Assembly (NCBI RefSeq): GCF_014451325.2
Contig: NZ_JACSCH020000012.1
Location: 124,001 to 188,000, forward strand
Direction: 5' to 3'
Length of the DNA stretch: 64,000 nucleotides
Origin: Streptomyces sp. CB02980
Lineage (GTDB): Bacteria > Actinomycetota > Actinomycetes > Streptomycetales > Streptomycetaceae
The stretch's first letter is position 1. Every line of letters begins with the position of its first letter. The translations under genes and the position numbers were made by a program. Positions 9,562 through 18,223 of the stretch are shown in pieces. The notes beneath the pieces are model-generated. The model saw only the letters and a program-made list of their open reading frames with translations, made no database searches and was not told where the DNA came from.

Positions 9562-10995
9562 TCACCGGCGAGTGTGCGGACCCGGACGTTGCAAGACCGT
9601 TGCACCGGCGGACAGTTCCGCCTCCAGGGAGTCGAGACGCGCGCGTACGGGCGGGAGTCGAGCCGCCGGAACCGCCGCGCACAACGCCCGCCATACCACC
9701 AGGTCGTCCTCGCCCCAACTGCTGTACGCCCAGTCCGCGAGCAGCCCGGGATCGCCCCGGTCCACCAGCGCCGCCCGCAGCCGGCCCGCGAGCCGCTCCC
9801 GCAGCCGTACGACCCCGGGGGCGAGCGAGGCCGGAAGCAGCGGGCCCGCGTACTCCCCGGCCGCCGCCGCGACGGCCCCCGAGGCCAGCCGCCGGTCCAC
9901 CGCCGCGAAGTCCGCGTCCACCCCACCCGCCAGCCGGTACGGGCGCGAGCGCAGCACATCCGGCCCCAGCAGTGCCCGGAGCCGAGACAGCTCCGCCCGC
10001 AGCGTCACCGGCGTGACGGACTCGTCCTCGTAGAGGAGCGTGAGGAGCTCACCGCCGCCGACCCCTTCCGGGCGGTGCGCGAGCAGCACCAGGATCTCGC
10101 TGTGCCGGCGGCTCAGCCGGACCCGCCGGCCGCCGAGCGACAGCGACGCCTCGTCCCGGCCGAGCGCCGCGAGGCTCGCCCTGCCCGCTCCCGGCGCGGG
10201 CCCGAGCAGCGCGAGCTGCGACTCCGCCGCCCGCGCCACCGCCTGGACGAAGCCGAGACTGTGCGGATGCGCGAGCCGCCTCCCGCCCGTGATGTCGACC
10301 GCGCCGAGCACCCGCCCGCTGTGCGGGTCGTGCACGGGCGCTGCGGCGCAGGTCCACGCCCGCACCGGGTGCCGGAAGTGCTCGGCGGCGACCACCTGGA
10401 CCGGCCGGTCGACCGCGAGGGCCGTGCCGGGCGCGTTCGTCCCGGCCGCCGCCTCCGACCAGCGGGCCCCGGCCACGAAGTTCATCCCCCGCGCCTTGCG
10501 CAGCGTGGCCGGGTGGCCCTCGACCCACAGCATCCGGCCGGCGGCGTCGCACACCGCGAGGAGATGCTCCCCGTCCGTCGCGTACGCCGCCATCAGCTCC
10601 CGGATCACCGGCATCGCCGCCGCCAGCGGATGGCCGTCCCGGAAGTCGGCGAGCTCGTCCTCGTCCAGCTCCACCCGGGCCGCTCCGTCCGGACTCACGT
10701 GCGCGCGTGCGGAACGGCGCCACGACGCGGCGACCAGCGGCCGGACCTGCCCGGAGCCGGGGGCCTCGACAGGGAGGTCGGGCGCCGGCCCGGCGTCATG
10801 GAGTGCCTCGCCGGGACCGGGTGCCGGCTCGGCGGGGCCGGGCGTCGCCTCCCCGCCACCGCGGGCCGTCCCGTCCGCCTTCATCGCCCGTCCGGCCACC
10901 CACGCGTCGCTCAACTCGGCCTCCTCGTCGAGGTCGTCCCGGCCCGTCGGGCTCATCGTGAAGCGCGGGGGCGCCGTCGACAAGCGCTTGGGCAC
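9562..10995 (-). CDS. GAF-domain transcriptional regulator of the aldehyde dehydrogenase
   Basis: 477 residues from GTG 10995; an internal in-frame ATG at 10956 is also possible. After a disordered Pro/Gly/Ala N-terminus, residues ~85-260 match the sensory region of acetoin-catabolism/SigL-type activators: SWRRSARAHVSPDG, a GAF domain with GTNAPGTALA, and 'VRAWTCAAAPVHDP'. The central AAA+ module of those activators is absent. Instead residues ~290-370 resemble an OmpR-like winged helix (VRLSRRHSEILVLLAHRPEG, VTLRAELSRLRALLG), and a further helical region follows. It probably senses an aldehyde or alcohol signal and controls the downstream ALDH gene. The domain assignment is solid for GAF, fair for the winged helix. 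Confidence 0.83.
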   Translation of the reverse strand: MPKRLSTAPPRFTMSPTGRDDLDEEAELSDAWVAGRAMKADGTARGGGEATPGPAEPAPGPGEALHDAGPAPDLPVEAPGSGQVRPLVAASWRRSARAHVSPDGAARVELDEDELADFRDGHPLAAAMPVIRELMAAYATDGEHLLAVCDAAGRMLWVEGHPATLRKARGMNFVAGARWSEAAAGTNAPGTALAVDRPVQVVAAEHFRHPVRAWTCAAAPVHDPHSGRVLGAVDITGGRRLAHPHSLGFVQAVARAAESQLALLGPAPGAGRASLAALGRDEASLSLGGRRVRLSRRHSEILVLLAHRPEGVGGGELLTLLYEDESVTPVTLRAELSRLRALLGPDVLRSRPYRLAGGVDADFAAVDRRLASGAVAAAAGEYAGPLLPASLAPGVVRLRERLAGRLRAALVDRGDPGLLADWAYSSWGEDDLVVWRALCAAVPAARLPPVRARLDSLEAELSAGATVLQRPGPHTRR

Positions 10996-11053
10996 GCCGT
11001 CCCGCGCACCCTGTCCGGGACCGGCCCCCGACCGCTCACGTACAGTAGGGCTC

Positions 11054-11180
11054 GGGCCGTGACTGGCGCTTGAGGTGGATCACCACCGGGGAGCGGCCCG
11101 GCGGAGGCGTGCTCGACCGGCGCGACCGTACCGATGCCGTGCGCCTGGGCGAATCACCTGTCAGAGACGACGCCCAGGAG
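11054..11180 (+). promoter_or_regulatory. ZTP (pfl) riboswitch with anti-Shine-Dalgarno platform controlling folD
   Basis: Conserved pfl-motif blocks are present in order: gggccgtgactggcg (from 11054), the P2 hairpin gtgg-atca-ccac, cggggagcggcccg, a variable linker, and the pseudoknot strand gcgcctgggc (11141-11150). The class senses the purine/folate stress nucleotides ZMP/ZTP and typically controls folD or purH. The pseudoknot strand cctgggcg (11144-11151) is exactly complementary to cgcccagg (11171-11178), which includes the ribosome binding site of folD. Ligand binding would hold the strand in the pseudoknot and free the site, giving a translational ON switch. Motif recognised from memory; the complementarity is read from the sequence. 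Confidence 0.9.
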
Positions 11181-11185
11181 TTGCC

Positions 11186-12040
11186 ATGTCCACCAGCACC
11201 GCCACCCTCATGGACGGCACGGCCCTCGCCCGCCGAACGGTCGAGGAGACCGCCGCCCGCGCTGCCGAGATCACCCGTCGCACCGGTGTCACGCCGTGTC
11301 TCGCGACCGTCCTGGTCGGTGCGGACCCGGCCTCGGTCACGTACGTGAAGATGAAGCAGAACCGCTGCGCGAAGGCCGGAATCCGCTCCCAGCACGTCGA
11401 ACTGCCCGCCACCACGACGACCGAGGAACTCGTCGCCGCGATCACGGCCCTCTCCGAGGACCCCGAGGTCCACGGCATCCTCCTCCAGCACCCCGTCGGC
11501 CCGCACATCGACGAGCGCGCAGCCTTCGAGGCCATCGCCCCGGAGAAGGACGTCGACGGCGTCACCATGGCCTCCTTCGCCGCCATGGGCTTCGGCCTGC
11601 CCGGCTTCGTCTCCTGCACGCCCGGCGGCATCATGCGCCTCCTCGATGCGTACGACGTGGAGATCCGCGGCAAGCGCGCCGTCGTCGTCGGCCGCAGCGC
11701 GATCCTCGGCAAGCCGGCCGGACTCCTCCTCCTCGGCCGCGACGCCACCGTCACCTACTGCCACTCCCGCACCGAGGACCTCTCGTCCGTCGTCCGCGAG
11801 GCCGACATCCTCGTGGCCGCCGTCGGCAAGCCGAACTTCATCAAGGGCGCGGACATCAAGCCCGGCGCCGTCGTCATCGACGCCGGCTACAACCCGGGCA
11901 ACGTCGGCGACGTCGACTTCGCCTCGGCCGCCGAGCGCGCCTCCCTCATCACCCCCGTTCCGGGCGGCGTCGGCCCCATGACCATCGCCGTGCTCCTCGC
12001 CCAGACCGTCGAGGGCGCTGAGCGCCAGCTCGGCCTGTAG
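11186..12040 (+). CDS. folD: Bifunctional methylenetetrahydrofolate dehydrogenase/cyclohydrolase FolD
   Basis: 284 residues, the usual FolD length. It interconverts 5,10-methylene-THF, 5,10-methenyl-THF and 10-formyl-THF (NADP+-dependent) in one-carbon metabolism, feeding purine synthesis. Visible signatures: the catalytic Tyr-Lys pair in SVTYVKMKQ, the folate motif GILLQHPVGPH, the cofactor motif VVVGRSAILGKPAGLLLL and the C-terminal PVPGGVGPMTIAVLL. ATG 11186 follows CAGGAG by 5 nt. Regulated by the ZTP riboswitch directly upstream. The usual Streptomyces neighbours (malate dehydrogenase, purH) are not seen here. Confidence 0.97.
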   Translation: MSTSTATLMDGTALARRTVEETAARAAEITRRTGVTPCLATVLVGADPASVTYVKMKQNRCAKAGIRSQHVELPATTTTEELVAAITALSEDPEVHGILLQHPVGPHIDERAAFEAIAPEKDVDGVTMASFAAMGFGLPGFVSCTPGGIMRLLDAYDVEIRGKRAVVVGRSAILGKPAGLLLLGRDATVTYCHSRTEDLSSVVREADILVAAVGKPNFIKGADIKPGAVVIDAGYNPGNVGDVDFASAAERASLITPVPGGVGPMTIAVLLAQTVEGAERQLGL

Positions 12041-12175
12041 GACCGGTTCGTGACGGGGCGGCGGAAGGGGCGGCGGGCGGGATCGAGGCCGACGATGGTC
12101 ACGTTTCTGTACAGGCCGCTCCCCGCACCCCCAAAAAGGTGGCAGCGGAGCCGCCGACGGGCGAATCTTGACCCT

Positions 12176-13321
12176 GTGCCCCACCCGTCCACCTCCACCC
12201 CGTCGCCGGACCGCCGACCGGGCGAACCCCACGCGCTCGGTGAGCCCGACTCGTTCGACACGTTCGACACGTCCGACCGGTCGGACCGCTCCGACCGCTC
12301 CGACCGCTCCGACCGCTCCGACCGTGTCGACCTGTCCGTCCCGTCGGATCTGCCTGATGTATCGGATGCGGTCGATGTGTCTGACCCGAGTGACCCGTCC
12401 GACTCGCTCGGTGAGCTTGGGGCGAGTGGTGTCTCCGGTACGGGCCCGGTGACCTGCTCTGCCACACCTGCGCGACCTGGTGCCGGTTCCGACTCCGGCT
12501 GGTCGCCCCGCATCGTCCGGCTCGGCGCGCCCCGGCCCGGGCCGGCCGCCCGGGGCGCCCGCCGGTTCGGCGTGCCGCTCGTCCCGCTGCTCGTCGCCGG
12601 GCTCGTGGCGACCGCGTTCGTCGCCTCGCGGGGCGGGACCGAGCAGAGCCTGTCCACGGCCGAACGGCCCGGCGGCGACCAGGTCGGCGCGCCGTCGCCC
12701 GTCGTGTCCGGCGACGGCCGCGCCGAGGCCACCCCGCCGGGCGGCGGAGGACCGACCGACACACGCACGGGTGACACCGGGGCAGCCGGCGTCCGCACCG
12801 CCGACACGCCGTCGGCCGCCGTGACCGCTGACGCCACGCCGGCCCGTACCACCTCCCCGCACCGGACCGCCGACCCCGGGGAAGTCACGGCCGCGACGCC
12901 CTCCCGGACCGGCGGCACCACCGCCACACGCTGGCCGACCCGCCCCGCGACGGGTGGCGCCGGCTCGTCCCGCCCCGTCTCCTTCGAGGCGCTGAGCGTC
13001 GGTGACTGCTTCGACATCGACCGCGGCGCGCCGGGCACCGCACTCCGGCGCTCCTGCGACACGCCGCATCACGCCGAACTCGTCACCCGGCTCCGCCTCA
13101 CCGGTCTCCACGCCACGGACACGGCGATCCGTGAGGCGGCCACACTGCTCTGCCGCGAACCGCTGCGCCGCAAGGCCGCACGGCAGCCGCTCGGCACGCG
13201 CTGGACCACCTTCGTCCAGTACCCGTACCGGACGAGCTACCTCCTCGGCTCGGACGCCATCGCCTGCAGCCTGGCCGCCACCTCCACCGGTGACGGCACC
13301 CTCAGCCGCCGGCTCCAGTAG
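12176..13321 (+). CDS. Single-pass membrane protein with Ser-Asp repeats and an extracellular Cys domain
   Basis: 381 residues from GTG 12176. An ATG at 12050 is in frame but its N-terminal extension is very Arg-rich and lies too close to folD. The cytoplasmic N-terminus holds an SDR tripeptide array (about residues 31-50) and more Ser/Asp/Val repeats. One membrane segment (FGVPLVPLLVAGLVATAFVAS) is near residue 130. A Thr/Pro-rich linker is followed by a ~110-residue C-terminal domain with four cysteines (GDCFDIDRG, RRSCDTPHHAEL, LLCREPL, AIACSLA). That domain resembles the septum-formation/DUF4190-associated extracellular domain, by pattern only. The 3' end overlaps the converging SWIM gene by 20 nt. 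Function unknown. Confidence 0.68.
   Translation: MPHPSTSTPSPDRRPGEPHALGEPDSFDTFDTSDRSDRSDRSDRSDRSDRVDLSVPSDLPDVSDAVDVSDPSDPSDSLGELGASGVSGTGPVTCSATPARPGAGSDSGWSPRIVRLGAPRPGPAARGARRFGVPLVPLLVAGLVATAFVASRGGTEQSLSTAERPGGDQVGAPSPVVSGDGRAEATPPGGGGPTDTRTGDTGAAGVRTADTPSAAVTADATPARTTSPHRTADPGEVTAATPSRTGGTTATRWPTRPATGGAGSSRPVSFEALSVGDCFDIDRGAPGTALRRSCDTPHHAELVTRLRLTGLHATDTAIREAATLLCREPLRRKAARQPLGTRWTTFVQYPYRTSYLLGSDAIACSLAATSTGDGTLSRRLQ
12271..12325 (+). repeat. 9-bp tandem repeat encoding Ser-Asp-Arg
   Basis: About six copies of a 9-bp unit (ctccgaccg, first copy diverged) lie in frame inside the membrane-protein gene and encode SDR repeats. In-frame length means copy-number change would alter only the length of the cytoplasmic tail. 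Confidence 0.85.
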
Positions 13322-14678
13322 GACCGGCGGCGAGGGCCGTCGCCAGAGCCGTCGCCGGATCCCGGTCCGCCGGTCCGGCGGGGGACCAGCGGGCACCCGA
13401 CTTCAGGTAGGGCCACCATCGCCCGTCCTCGCCGAGCCGTAGCTGCGCCTCCGCGCCCACCACCGTCCACCGCGCGCCACCCGACCGCCGCAGGGCCGGG
13501 CGCTCGTCGTCCTCCCAGGCCTCCGTGAGCCGGGTTCCCGCCCAGGCGAGCGCCTCGGTGTCCGGCGTCCAGTCCTCCTCCAGTACGGCGAGGGCGGCGG
13601 CGCCTCCGAATCCCCACGCGCGCGTGGCGAGGTCCATCTCCGCCCCCGTCCGGCCCGAGCCGGAGGTGAGCCGCGCCGTGATCCAGGGCATGGGGGAGTC
13701 CGACGCGAGCCGCACCGCGTCCTGAGCGACCGTCAGCGGAGCCGTGGGAGCCGTCGGAGCCGTGGGCGCCGCAGGCACCGGGGACCCTCCGTTGACCGAC
13801 GCCTCGCCGGACGCCCCGACGGCGAGCGCCTCCACCAGCATCCGATGCGCGCGGCCCGCCGTGTCCGATGCGAGGAACTCCAGGGCAGCCGGTTCGACCC
13901 CGGGCTCCGGTTCCGTCTCCGTGTCCAGGGACGGCGACCGGCCCGGCGCGTCCTGAACGACCGGAGGCGCGGGGAGCGGCGGGACGAGGAACCCCGCCGC
14001 GTAGGCCTCCTCGGCCGACACGCCCGGCATCCCTCCGGCGCCCTCGGCTGTGTCCGCGCCCGGTGTGTCGTCCGCTCCCCGCCCACCGTGCGCGGCGCGC
14101 GAGGCGCTGCGCGCCTGCAACTGGTCCAGGAGGGTGTGCTCGCCGCGCCCGCGCATGAGGAGCAGGACGAAGGGGTCCTCGTCGAGCAGGCGGGCCACCT
14201 GGTAGCAGAGCGCCGATGAGTGCGGACAGTGGTCCCACGCCTCGCAGCCGCACTCCGGGTCGAGATCCCCGATCCCCGGCAGCAGATCGAGCCCCGCCGC
14301 CGCCGCGTCCTCGACCAGGTGCGGCGGCATCTCGCGGTCGAGGAGCGCGGCGATGTGCCCCGCGCTGTCGACGGCGAGGTCCAGAAGCCGCTCCCACTCC
14401 TCCTCCGAGAACTCCCGCACCAGGACGTCGCTGCGGTACGCAGTGCCGTCACGGTCCTTCACCACCGCCGTGATACGGCCCGGCCGCACCGACACGGCGC
14501 CCACCGCTCCCGCGCGCGCGTGCCGCCGTCCCGCCTTGAGCTGCTGGCCGTCGAGCGCGGTGTCCTCCAGGGCCTTCAGCCATGCCAGGCCCCACCAGGT
14601 CCTGGCGAAGGCCGCACCCCGCGCGGGAGGCAGCGCCGCGAACGTCCGCTCGTCGCCCTCGTGTCCGTACCCGCTCAT
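13302..14678 (-). CDS. SWIM zinc-finger protein paired with an SNF2 helicase
   Basis: 458 residues. A conserved N-terminal domain (ARTWWGLAWLKALEDTALD) leads to a SWIM-type zinc-binding motif near residues 143-175: CGCEAWDHCPHSSALCYQVA, with the C-x-C...C-x-H pattern read loosely as C-G-C plus C-P-H and a later Cys. The rest is an Ala/Asp-rich linker and a C-terminal domain. SWIM domains bind DNA or protein and are commonly encoded beside SNF2 ATPases in actinobacteria. Its ATG overlaps the helicase stop by 4 nt (ATGA), so the two form an operon and probably a complex. The role (transcription-coupled repair or chromatin-like remodelling) is not known. Confidence 0.88.
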   Translation of the reverse strand: MSGYGHEGDERTFAALPPARGAAFARTWWGLAWLKALEDTALDGQQLKAGRRHARAGAVGAVSVRPGRITAVVKDRDGTAYRSDVLVREFSEEEWERLLDLAVDSAGHIAALLDREMPPHLVEDAAAAGLDLLPGIGDLDPECGCEAWDHCPHSSALCYQVARLLDEDPFVLLLMRGRGEHTLLDQLQARSASRAAHGGRGADDTPGADTAEGAGGMPGVSAEEAYAAGFLVPPLPAPPVVQDAPGRSPSLDTETEPEPGVEPAALEFLASDTAGRAHRMLVEALAVGASGEASVNGGSPVPAAPTAPTAPTAPLTVAQDAVRLASDSPMPWITARLTSGSGRTGAEMDLATRAWGFGGAAALAVLEEDWTPDTEALAWAGTRLTEAWEDDERPALRRSGGARWTVVGAEAQLRLGEDGRWWPYLKSGARWSPAGPADRDPATALATALAAGPTGAGG

Positions 14679-17600
14679 CGTGCGTCACCCCGCAGTCGTA
14701 CGAGCTCCGCCAGCTCGGCATCGGTCAGTTCGGTCAGCTCAGGCGGGGTGTCCCCGCCGGTCCCGAGGACGGTGTCCGCCAGCTCCCGCTTGCGGTCGAG
14801 CATGGTCGCGATCCGGTCCTCGATCGTCCCCTCGGCGATCAGCCGGTGCACCTGCACCGGGCGGTCCTGCCCGATCCGGTACGCGCGGTCGGTGGCCTGG
14901 GCCTCCACGGCCGGGTTCCACCAGCGGTCGTAGTGCACGACGTGTTCGGCGCGGGTGAGATTGAGCCCCGTGCCGGCGGCCTTGAGGGAGAGCAGGAAGA
15001 CCGGGACCTCGCCGCTCTGGAAACGGGCGACCATCGCCTCGCGCTCGGCGACCGGCGTCCCGCCGTGCAGGAACTGCGTCCGCACGCCCCGCGCCGCGAG
15101 GTGGGCCTCCAGTAGCCTGGCCATTCCCACGTACTGGGTGAAGACGAGGGTGCACGCGCCCTCGGCGAGGATGGTGTCGAGGAGCTCGTCGAGCAGCTCC
15201 AGCTTGCCCGAGCGGCCCTCGATCCTCGGCCGGTCCTCCTTGAGGTACTGGGCGGGGTGGTTGCAGATCTGCTTGAGCCCGGTCAGCAGCTTGACGACCA
15301 GGCCGCGCCGCGCCATGCCGTCGGCCGCGGAGATCGCCGCCAGGGTCTCCCGTACCACCGCCTCGTAGAGACCGGCCTGTTCCGGCGTCAGGGAGACGGC
15401 CCGGTCGGTCTCCGTCTTCGGCGGCAGCTCGGGCGCGATGCCGGGGTCCGACTTGCGGCGGCGCAGCAGGAACGGGCGGACCAGCGCCGCGAGTCGCGCG
15501 GCCGCGGCCGGGTCCCGGCCGCCCTCCACGGCGGCCGCGAACCGGGTCCTGAAGGCGCCCAGGGTGCCGAGCAGCCCCGGCGTGGTCCAGTCGAGGATCG
15601 CCCACAGCTCGGAGAGGTTGTTCTCCACCGGCGTGCCGGACAGCGCCACGCGCGCGCGTGCCCCGATGGTCCGCAGCTGCCTGGCCGTCGCCGAGTACGG
15701 GTTCTTGACGTGCTGCGCCTCGTCCGCGACGACGAGTCCCCAGCTCCGCTCGGCGAGTCGCATCGTGTCGAGCCGCATGGTGCCGTACGTGGTGAGGACG
15801 AAGCCGCCGTCGGCGAGGTCCTCCAGGTCACGGGTCGCGCCGTGGAAGCGGCGCACCGGCGTGCCGGGCGCGAACTTCTCGATCTCGCGCTGCCAGTTGC
15901 CCATGAGGGAGGTCGGACAGACGACGAGGGTGGGCCCGGCGGAGGCCGGGTCGGACTGGCGGTGCAGATGCAGCGCGATGACCGTGATGGTCTTGCCGAG
16001 ACCCATGTCGTCGGCGAGACATCCACCGAGGCCGAGCGAGGTCATCCGGTGCAGCCAGTCGAGCCCGCGCAGCTGGTAGTCGCGCAGGGTCGCGGCGAGC
16101 GCCGGGGGTTGGGCGACCCGCGGGTGGCCGCCCTCGGGGTCGGCGAGCCGCTCCCGCAGCCGCTCCAGCCAGCCGGTCGCCGCCACCTCGACGGGCCGGC
16201 CGTCGAACTCCGTGGTCCCGGTGAGGACGGCCGAGAGGGCGTCCACCGGAGTCACCGTGCGGTCCTGCTGCGACCGGGCCCGCCGCACCTCGGCCGGGTC
16301 GACCAGCACCCAGCGGTCACGCAGGCGGACCAGGGGCCGCCCGGCTTCGGCGAGCCGGTCGAGCTCGGCGCGGGTCAGCTCCTGATCGCCGACGGCGAAG
16401 CGCCAGTTGAAGCCGAGCAGGGCGTCGGCGGAGAGGAAGGAGGGGAGGGTCGAGGAGGAACGTGCCTCCTCGTCCGCCGCCTTGTCGGTGCCGAACTCTT
16501 CGGTACCGGCCCCGAAACCTCCGGTACCGGCCCCGAAACCTCCGGTACCGGCCCCGAAACCTCCGGTAGCGGCCCCGAAACCTTCGGTATCGACCCCGGA
16601 CCCTTCGGCGGTGCGCTGTCCTTCCGGCAGTTCCCCGCCGACCGGTCCGATCACCGCACTCGCCGTCAGCCGGTCCGCGAGCTCGCGCGGCCAGTGCACC
16701 TGGACACCTGTGGCCGTCAGGGCCCGGCCGGCCGTACCGAGCAGCTCCGCGACCTCCTCGTCGGCGAGTTCGACGGTGTCGGGCACCGCCGCCGTCAGGA
16801 GCGGGGCCAGCGGGGGCCAGGCCCGCGCGGCGCGTCGGAGGGCGAGCAGGGCGTCCATGCGGGCCCGGGGGCCGAACGCGGCCGCCGCCCGGCCGGAGCC
16901 CGCCCACACCTCCGCCGCGTCCGCGACGAGGGTCGGGTCGGCGACGCCGTGCAGCTGCAGGACCGCCCGGAAGTCGGGAGCCTTCTCCGACTCGGCGGTG
17001 AAGCCCGGAAGTTCGAGCCGGAGCGACAGCCGGACGCCCGCGTCGTGCACTGCCGCCACATCGGCGGCCCACGCCCGCTGCTCGGGAATCGGCTGCGGCG
17101 CGTCGGCGGCGAAGGCGGGGCCGCCGGCGGCGAGCGGAGCGGCCGGGGTACGGGGGAGGGTGTCCGCGACGGCGTCGGCGAACGCGCGCAGCAACGCCTC
17201 GGGTTCGGGCAGGAGTAGCGGCTCGTCCGACGAGAGCGGTACGGCGTGGGCCTCGGGAGGCATCGACGCGGCGAGTGTCCGCAGTGCGGCGAGCTCGCCG
17301 GGCCCGAGCGGACCGGCCCGCCACGCGTCGGCGTCACCGGGGGTGAGGCCGGGCAGCAGCAGGCCGCGTGAGACCAGGTCGAGGGCGAGGAGCGAGGCGG
17401 CACCCCAGAAGGCGCTCGCGGGCGACGCGGTGTCGGAGAAGCGGGCGCGGGTGAGCAGCGGCAGGGAGTCCCGTACGGAGAAGGCACGCGCGGGGACGGT
17501 CACCGGCCGGAGGCTCTCCCCGTCGACGACCGTGATGTCGACGGCTGTGATGTCGATGCCAGCGGCACGAGCGGTGTCGGTGTCGGTATCGGGGTCGGTC

Positions 17601-17842
17601 CGGGCGTCCGGCCGGCTGCCGGCCGTGAGGGCGTCGGGGCTCGGCAGCGCGTCACCGTCCGCGGACCAGAAGGCGATCCGGCCCGCGCGGGCCGGATCTG
17701 CGGGGAGGAAGACGGCGGAGTGGCGGGTGAGTTCGCGGGAAGTGTCCCGGGAGGTGTCCTGGGCGGATACCGGAGGGGGTACCTGGGCAAGTTCGCGGGC
17801 GGAATCATCGGGTCCGTGCGACAGCGACAACGCATTCCTCAA
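14675..17842 (-). CDS. SNF2-family DEAD/DEAH-box helicase
   Basis: 1055 residues. The N-terminal ~450 residues are the bacterial SNF2-associated region, interrupted by a Gly-Phe repeat. The ATPase core lies at about 560-1030: Walker A in DDMGLGKTITVIALH, motif II VVADEAQHVKNP (DEAQ), motif III ALSGTPVENNLSELW, and the helicase C domain with FTQYVGMARLLEAHL and the motif VI region RAYRIGQDRPVQVHRL. It should be a double-stranded-DNA translocase using ATP. Overlaps the SWIM gene by ATGA. The start at 17842 has an unremarkable ribosome binding site. Confidence 0.93.
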   Translation of the reverse strand: MRNALSLSHGPDDSARELAQVPPPVSAQDTSRDTSRELTRHSAVFLPADPARAGRIAFWSADGDALPSPDALTAGSRPDARTDPDTDTDTARAAGIDITAVDITVVDGESLRPVTVPARAFSVRDSLPLLTRARFSDTASPASAFWGAASLLALDLVSRGLLLPGLTPGDADAWRAGPLGPGELAALRTLAASMPPEAHAVPLSSDEPLLLPEPEALLRAFADAVADTLPRTPAAPLAAGGPAFAADAPQPIPEQRAWAADVAAVHDAGVRLSLRLELPGFTAESEKAPDFRAVLQLHGVADPTLVADAAEVWAGSGRAAAAFGPRARMDALLALRRAARAWPPLAPLLTAAVPDTVELADEEVAELLGTAGRALTATGVQVHWPRELADRLTASAVIGPVGGELPEGQRTAEGSGVDTEGFGAATGGFGAGTGGFGAGTGGFGAGTEEFGTDKAADEEARSSSTLPSFLSADALLGFNWRFAVGDQELTRAELDRLAEAGRPLVRLRDRWVLVDPAEVRRARSQQDRTVTPVDALSAVLTGTTEFDGRPVEVAATGWLERLRERLADPEGGHPRVAQPPALAATLRDYQLRGLDWLHRMTSLGLGGCLADDMGLGKTITVIALHLHRQSDPASAGPTLVVCPTSLMGNWQREIEKFAPGTPVRRFHGATRDLEDLADGGFVLTTYGTMRLDTMRLAERSWGLVVADEAQHVKNPYSATARQLRTIGARARVALSGTPVENNLSELWAILDWTTPGLLGTLGAFRTRFAAAVEGGRDPAAAARLAALVRPFLLRRRKSDPGIAPELPPKTETDRAVSLTPEQAGLYEAVVRETLAAISAADGMARRGLVVKLLTGLKQICNHPAQYLKEDRPRIEGRSGKLELLDELLDTILAEGACTLVFTQYVGMARLLEAHLAARGVRTQFLHGGTPVAEREAMVARFQSGEVPVFLLSLKAAGTGLNLTRAEHVVHYDRWWNPAVEAQATDRAYRIGQDRPVQVHRLIAEGTIEDRIATMLDRKRELADTVLGTGGDTPPELTELTDAELAELVRLRGDAR
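16501..16605 (-). repeat. 21-bp tandem repeat in the SNF2 gene
   Basis: Four to five copies of a 21-bp unit with core ccccgaaacctccggtaccgg, the last copies diverged. On the coding strand it gives a seven-residue repeat (TGGFGAG) near residue 430, a flexible linker ahead of the helicase core. Confidence 0.9.
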
Positions 17843-18223
17843 ATTTGACTACCTGAAGTCCGAGCGGCCGAGGGTACCTCACCGCACCGGCTCGCCGAGG
17901 CGCCCGCCTCGCGTGATCCACGACACAGTCCCCCGGGGGTGGGGCGAGCCCCACCCCCGGCCCCCGGCGCACCCCCGACCGTGGACGGGTGGTGACGCCA
18001 TGGCCCCGGACGATCACGGATCCGTAGGTTCTCGGTAGGCGCCCAACGACCTTCACCGGCACCGGCATCACCCTCACCGACACCGGCATCACCGACACCG
18101 ACACCGACACCGATGCCGCCACCGACACGGTGACGGGCGCCGCCGCCGTCACGGACACCGTCACCGCCGCCCTCACAGGCCGCGTCGCCGCCGACTTCCG
18201 ACCGACAGAAACCGGAGCCCGCC
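17843..18223. other. Divergent intergenic region between SNF2 helicase and desaturase
   Basis: 381 bp without a credible gene. It contains a perfect GC hairpin (17933-17960, arms ccgggggtggggc and gccccacccccgg, 2-nt gap) and a low-complexity tract (18050-18165) described separately. Promoters for both flanking genes must lie here, but no clear -35/-10 was found. The hairpin is too far from any stop codon to be an ordinary terminator. Confidence 0.5.
18050..18165 (+). repeat. Caccga-type hexamer tract upstream of the desaturase
   Basis: Imperfect hexamer repeats (caccga, caccgg, cgtcac) run through the desaturase leader to about 60 bp before its start. A translated reading would give only Thr/Asp/Ala repeats with no start codon or ribosome binding site, so I treat it as non-coding. 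Confidence 0.6.

Noticed and set aside
11036..13396. A 786-codon frame antisense to folD and its neighbour
   Set aside because: Shadow frame; folD is certain on the plus strand.
17933..17960. Strong GC hairpin as a terminator
   Set aside because: Both neighbouring genes start rather than end here, so no transcript is expected to stop at this position; left as an unexplained structure.
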